Program-made: the position numbers and the translations under genes
DNA from: Natronomonas sp.
GTDB taxonomy: Archaea > Halobacteriota > Halobacteria > Halobacteriales > Haloarculaceae
NCBI GenBank assembly: GCA_007135435.1
Contig: SLIW01000081.1
Location: forward strand, 1-8,124
Reading direction: 5' to 3'
Length of the DNA stretch: 8,124 nucleotides
The notes under the pieces: model-generated
Told to the model about the DNA's origin: nothing
The model's database searches: none
What the model saw: the letters and a program-made list of their open reading frames with translations, nothing else
Shown: one piece after another, positions 6,141-8,124 of the stretch
Layout of the letters: each line of letters begins with the position of its first letter
Numbering within the stretch: the first letter of the stretch is position 1

Positions 6141-6178
6141 CGAGTCCCCCTCGCGTCGGTGTTCGAGGGGAGGTCTCG
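6141..6178. promoter_or_regulatory. interrupted inverted repeat upstream of PaaK-like promoter
   Basis: CCCCTCG at 6147-6153 pairs with CGAGGGG at 6164-6170 across 10 bases. Outer arms CGAG (6141-6144) and CTCG (6175-6178) extend the symmetry with small offsets. It sits just upstream of the PaaK-like TATA box, between two divergent promoters, a plausible activator or repressor site. The function is inferred from symmetry and position only. Confidence 0.35.
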
Positions 6179-6188
6179 CGGTGGCGGG

Positions 6189-6272
6189 GTCCGTTCATCG
6201 CGTCGGTCGGGACGGGGTCCGTTCATCGCGTCGGTCGGGACGGGGTCCGTTCATCGCGTCGGTCGGGACGGG
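6189..6272. repeat. 28-bp tandem repeat, three perfect copies
   Basis: Identical 28-bp copies lie at 6189-6216, 6217-6244 and 6245-6272. Each begins GTCCGTTCATCGCGTCGG and ends TCGGGACGGG. The array occupies the centre of the divergent intergenic region between the PaaK-like gene and the thioesterase gene. A related single site with an inverted core is at 6882-6903. Confidence 0.93.
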
Positions 6273-6302
6273 GTCGGTGACCTGCGACCGGACCCTGCAC
6301 AC

Positions 6303-6308
6303 CTATAC
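6303..6308 (+). promoter_or_regulatory. TATA box of the thioesterase gene
   Basis: CTATAC at 6303-6308 is centred about 26.5 bp before GTG 6332. The alternative in-frame GTG at 6320 would be only about 14 bp from this element, upstream of the expected transcription start, so the promoter supports the 6332 start and a leaderless message. Confidence 0.6.
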
Positions 6309-6331
6309 AGGCCGCCGTCGTGGCACCGCGC

Positions 6332-6730
6332 GTGAGCGCCGACGAGTACACCCACGAGATCGAGGTGCAGTACCGCGACCTCGACCCGCGAGCGCACGTC
6401 AACCACGCCGTCTACGTCTCCTACATGGAGCAGGCCAAGGGACGGTACATGGCCGACGTCCTCGAGGTGGACCTCTCGGAGGCCGGAACCGTCGTCGGCC
6501 ACCTCGAGGTCGACTTCCGGTCCCCTGTCGAGCCCGGCGAGACGGTCTCGGTCGCGGTCCGGCCGGTGGACGTCGGCGAGACGAGCTTCACCCTCGAGTA
6601 CACGCTGACCGTCGACTGCCAGGTCGTGGCCACCGGCACGACCGTCTCGGTTCGCCTCGGCGAGGACGGACGACCGGCCGCCCTCCCCGAGGTGTGGCGC
6701 GACGGACTCGAGCCTCGCCGTGGTGAGTGA
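6332..6730 (+). CDS. acyl-CoA thioesterase, 4HBT hotdog family
   Basis: Predicted cytoplasmic thioesterase of 132 aa with a single hotdog domain, a normal length for the 4-hydroxybenzoyl-CoA thioesterase/YbgC-type family. It hydrolyses an acyl-CoA to free acid and CoA. The N-terminal signature YRDLDPRAHVNHAVYVSYME at about 14-33 matches the family pattern DxDxxxHVNNxxY, with D18 the likely catalytic Asp and the following helix beginning VNHAVY. GHLEVDFRSPVEPGETVSV is the expected central strand region. The GTG at 6332 is preferred over GTG 6320 on promoter spacing; the difference is four residues. The gene follows a 28-bp repeat array, is divergent from the PaaK-like gene and is followed by 239 bp of repeat-rich DNA. 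The acyl group is unknown. Confidence 0.88.
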   Translation: MSADEYTHEIEVQYRDLDPRAHVNHAVYVSYMEQAKGRYMADVLEVDLSEAGTVVGHLEVDFRSPVEPGETVSVAVRPVDVGETSFTLEYTLTVDCQVVATGTTVSVRLGEDGRPAALPEVWRDGLEPRRGE

Positions 6731-6734
6731 GCGG

Positions 6735-6759
6735 CGCGACAGCACTCGTCGCGTACGAG
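6735..6759 (+). other. small hairpin-forming sequence after the thioesterase gene
   Basis: CGCGAC (6735-6740) can pair with GTCGCG (6748-6753) over a 7-base loop. The overlapping alternative CTCGT (6745-6749) with ACGAG (6755-6759) is mutually exclusive with it. It begins 4 bases after the stop codon. There is no U-run, so a conventional archaeal terminator is not shown. Chance pairing in GC-rich DNA is possible. Confidence 0.2.
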
Positions 6760-6780
6760 GTCGCAAGACGTTCCGCGTCG

Positions 6781-6837
6781 CGGGCCGATGCACCGGGCCG
6801 ATGCACCGGGCCGATACACCGGGCCGGTACACCGGGC
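6781..6837. repeat. 13-bp tandem repeat, four units plus a partial
   Basis: Units begin at 6781, 6794, 6807 and 6820. The first two are CGGGCCGATGCAC, the third CGGGCCGATACAC and the fourth CGGGCCGGTACAC, followed by CGGGC at 6833-6837. The array places CACCGG every 13 bp (6791, 6804, 6817, 6830). The same hexamer forms the arms of the inverted repeats closer to the hisD-like gene. Confidence 0.9.
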
Positions 6838-6866
6838 AGAACGGTGACGGATCGGAGCGCGACCAT

Positions 6867-6883
6867 CCGGTGGACGGCACCGG
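6867..6883. promoter_or_regulatory. inverted repeat CCGGTG-N5-CACCGG, candidate operator 1
   Basis: Perfect 6-bp arms at 6867-6872 and 6878-6883 are separated by GACGG. It lies about 65 bp upstream of the TATA-like element of the hisD-like gene. A second site with identical arms is at 6950-6967. The binding-site role is inferred. Confidence 0.45.
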
Positions 6884-6939
6884 TCCGATGAACGATGGTC
6901 GGGTGAACACGACGGCGACGCCTGCCGCCAGGGTCGGGG

Positions 6940-6946
6940 TTTTTGA
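6940..6946 (+). promoter_or_regulatory. TATA-like element of the hisD-like gene
   Basis: TTTTTGA at 6940-6946 is the only AT-rich heptamer nearby. It is centred 27 bp before ATG 6970, matching leaderless initiation, and no Shine-Dalgarno sequence is present. Confidence 0.55.
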
Positions 6947-6949
6947 CCT

Positions 6950-6967
6950 CCGGTGTGGTACCACCGG
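6950..6967. promoter_or_regulatory. inverted repeat CCGGTG-N6-CACCGG, candidate operator 2
   Basis: Arms at 6950-6955 and 6962-6967 flank TGGTAC, and the centre also contains the 10-base palindrome GTGGTACCAC (6955-6964). It sits between the TATA-like element and the start codon, where bound protein would block initiation. Confidence 0.5.
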
Positions 6968-6969
6968 CC

Positions 6970-8124
6970 ATGCCAGAACGCACGTACCTGAAGGAGGCCG
7001 CGTCGGCGTCCCTGGAGGTAGATTCGGAGGTCGTGGCGTCGGTCCGGGACATCGTCGGGGAGGTCCGCGAGCGCGGCGACGAGGCGGTCAGGGAGTTCAC
7101 CGAACGGTTCGACGACGTCGAGCGCGAGGGCCTCCGCGTCGACGAGGCGGAGATCGAGGCGGCCCGCGACCGCATCCCGGAGGACCACCGCGAGGCGATC
7201 GACCACACGGTCGCGAACGTCCGGGAGTTCCACGAGGAGCAGCGCGAGCACATCGAGGGCTTCGAGCGGGAGTTCGAGGAGGGCATCCGCCTCGGCCAGC
7301 GGGTCGTCCCGGTCGAGACCGCCGGGGTCTACGTGCCCGGCGGTCGCCACCCGCTCGTCGCTTCGCCGGCGATGACCATCGTCCCCGCGGCCGTCGCCGG
7401 CGTCGACCGCATCGTGGCGTGCGCGCCGCCGCAGGCCGACGGGACCGTCCAGCCGGCCCAGCTGTACGCGATGCAGCAGGCCGGGGTGGACGAGGTCTAC
7501 TGCATCGGCGGCGCGCAGGCCATCGCGGCCATGGCCTACGGCACCGAGACCGTCCCGTCGGTCGACCTGGTGACCGGTCCGGGCAACGTCTTCACCACGG
7601 AGGCCAAGCGACAGGTGTTCGGCCACGTCGGCGTCGACTTCCTCGCGGGGCCGACGGAGGTGCTGATCGTCGCCGACGGGACGGTCGACCCCGGGCTGGT
7701 CGCGACGGACCTGCTGGCCCAGGCCGAACACGACCCCAACTCCCGGCCGGTACTCGTCTCGCTGGCCGAGGACCACGCGCGGGAGGTGATGGACGAGGTG
7801 GACCGGCAGCTCCCGGGTCTCGAGACGGAGGAGACCGCCCGGGCGTGCTGGGAGGCGAACGGCGAGGTCGTCGTCGTCGACTCGCGGGAGGCCGCGGTCG
7901 AGGCGGCCAACGACTACGCCATGGAGCACCTCCAGCTGATGGTCGCGGAGCCGCGGGAGCTGGTGGACGATCTCCGGAACTACGGATCGCTGTTCATCGG
8001 GCCACACGCCCCGGTCGTCTTCGGCGACAAGGCCGTCGGGACGAACCACTGCCTGCCGACCCTGGAGGTGTCGCGGTACACCGGCGGCATCTGGGTCGGG
8101 ACCTACCTGAAGACGCTGACCCAC
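6970..8124 (+). CDS. histidinol dehydrogenase family protein, 3' end cut by window
   Basis: 385 codons are visible of a protein probably 420-430 aa long; the frame is open at the window end. The HisD fold and zinc/NAD site are intact: Q251 and H254 in AQAEHD, E319-H320 in MEHLQL, D353 in FGDK and H360 in GTNHCLPT, with the spacing of metal ligands and catalytic Glu/His in HisD. VPVETAGVYVPGG and TGPGN are the nucleotide-site regions. Several local motifs instead resemble the non-biosynthetic branch that includes sulfopropanediol dehydrogenase (HpsN): the N-terminal RTYLKEA, NYGSLFIG, FGDK where HisD has GDY, and the terminal SRYTGGIWVGTYLKT. I therefore call it an NAD-dependent zinc alcohol dehydrogenase of the HisD family and do not assign hisD. 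The start ATG 6970 fits the TATA element 27 bp upstream. It stands alone here, with no other histidine gene. Confidence 0.85.
   Translation, partial: MPERTYLKEAASASLEVDSEVVASVRDIVGEVRERGDEAVREFTERFDDVEREGLRVDEAEIEAARDRIPEDHREAIDHTVANVREFHEEQREHIEGFEREFEEGIRLGQRVVPVETAGVYVPGGRHPLVASPAMTIVPAAVAGVDRIVACAPPQADGTVQPAQLYAMQQAGVDEVYCIGGAQAIAAMAYGTETVPSVDLVTGPGNVFTTEAKRQVFGHVGVDFLAGPTEVLIVADGTVDPGLVATDLLAQAEHDPNSRPVLVSLAEDHAREVMDEVDRQLPGLETEETARACWEANGEVVVVDSREAAVEAANDYAMEHLQLMVAEPRELVDDLRNYGSLFIGPHAPVVFGDKAVGTNHCLPTLEVSRYTGGIWVGTYLKTLTH

Noticed and set aside
6421..8124. 567-codon open frame on the minus strand opposite the thioesterase and hisD-like genes
   Set aside because: It spans two recognisable plus-strand genes and the repeat region between them; the product is Arg/Asp/Leu-rich with no motif.

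Overview
The window looks like chromosomal DNA of a halophilic archaeon (class Halobacteria). The base composition is very GC-rich, with G or C at nearly every third codon position, and the soluble proteins are strongly acidic (Asp/Glu-rich). Genes that begin transcription units carry archaeal TATA-like boxes about 26-27 bp before the start codon, the geometry of leaderless transcripts. Genes inside the operon instead have perfect GGAGGTGA Shine-Dalgarno sequences. The exact species cannot be determined from this sequence alone.

Layout. (1) Positions 2-3443, plus strand: the 3' part of an operon with an AMP-forming acyl-CoA synthetase (5' end cut by the window edge), then livH and livM, the two permeases of a LivHM-type ABC importer. 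Between synthetase and livH lies a 24-bp-period repeat whose most coding-like frame is shifted by one base from the synthetase frame. (2) 3636-4274, plus strand: a leaderless class I SAM-dependent methyltransferase. (3) 4309-4779 and 4937-6100, minus strand: a split-barrel flavin-binding protein of the pyridoxamine-phosphate-oxidase family, and a phenylacetate-CoA ligase (PaaK)-family protein whose ATP-binding motifs look eroded. (4) 6332-6730, plus strand: a hotdog-fold (4HBT) acyl-CoA thioesterase. (5) 6970 to the window end, plus strand: a histidinol-dehydrogenase-family protein that runs off the edge and resembles the sulfopropanediol-dehydrogenase-like branch more than biosynthetic HisD.

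Functionally, synthetase plus LivHM suggests uptake and CoA activation of a carboxylic acid (branched-chain, fatty or aromatic). The PaaK-like protein and the thioesterase also belong to CoA-thioester chemistry, but they are separate transcription units and a shared pathway is inference.

The most distinctive property is outside the genes. Every non-coding interval longer than about 100 bp holds its own short tandem repeat, each with a different unit (24, 27, 26, 15+8, 28 and 13 bp), several with perfect copies. The interval before the hisD-like gene combines a 13-bp array with two CCGGTG-N5/6-CACCGG inverted repeats about 83 bp apart and is a good candidate regulatory region. The spacer after the PaaK-like gene is a dense G-run tract on the transcribed-sense strand. 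No tRNA, rRNA, CRISPR array, insertion sequence or phage gene was seen.
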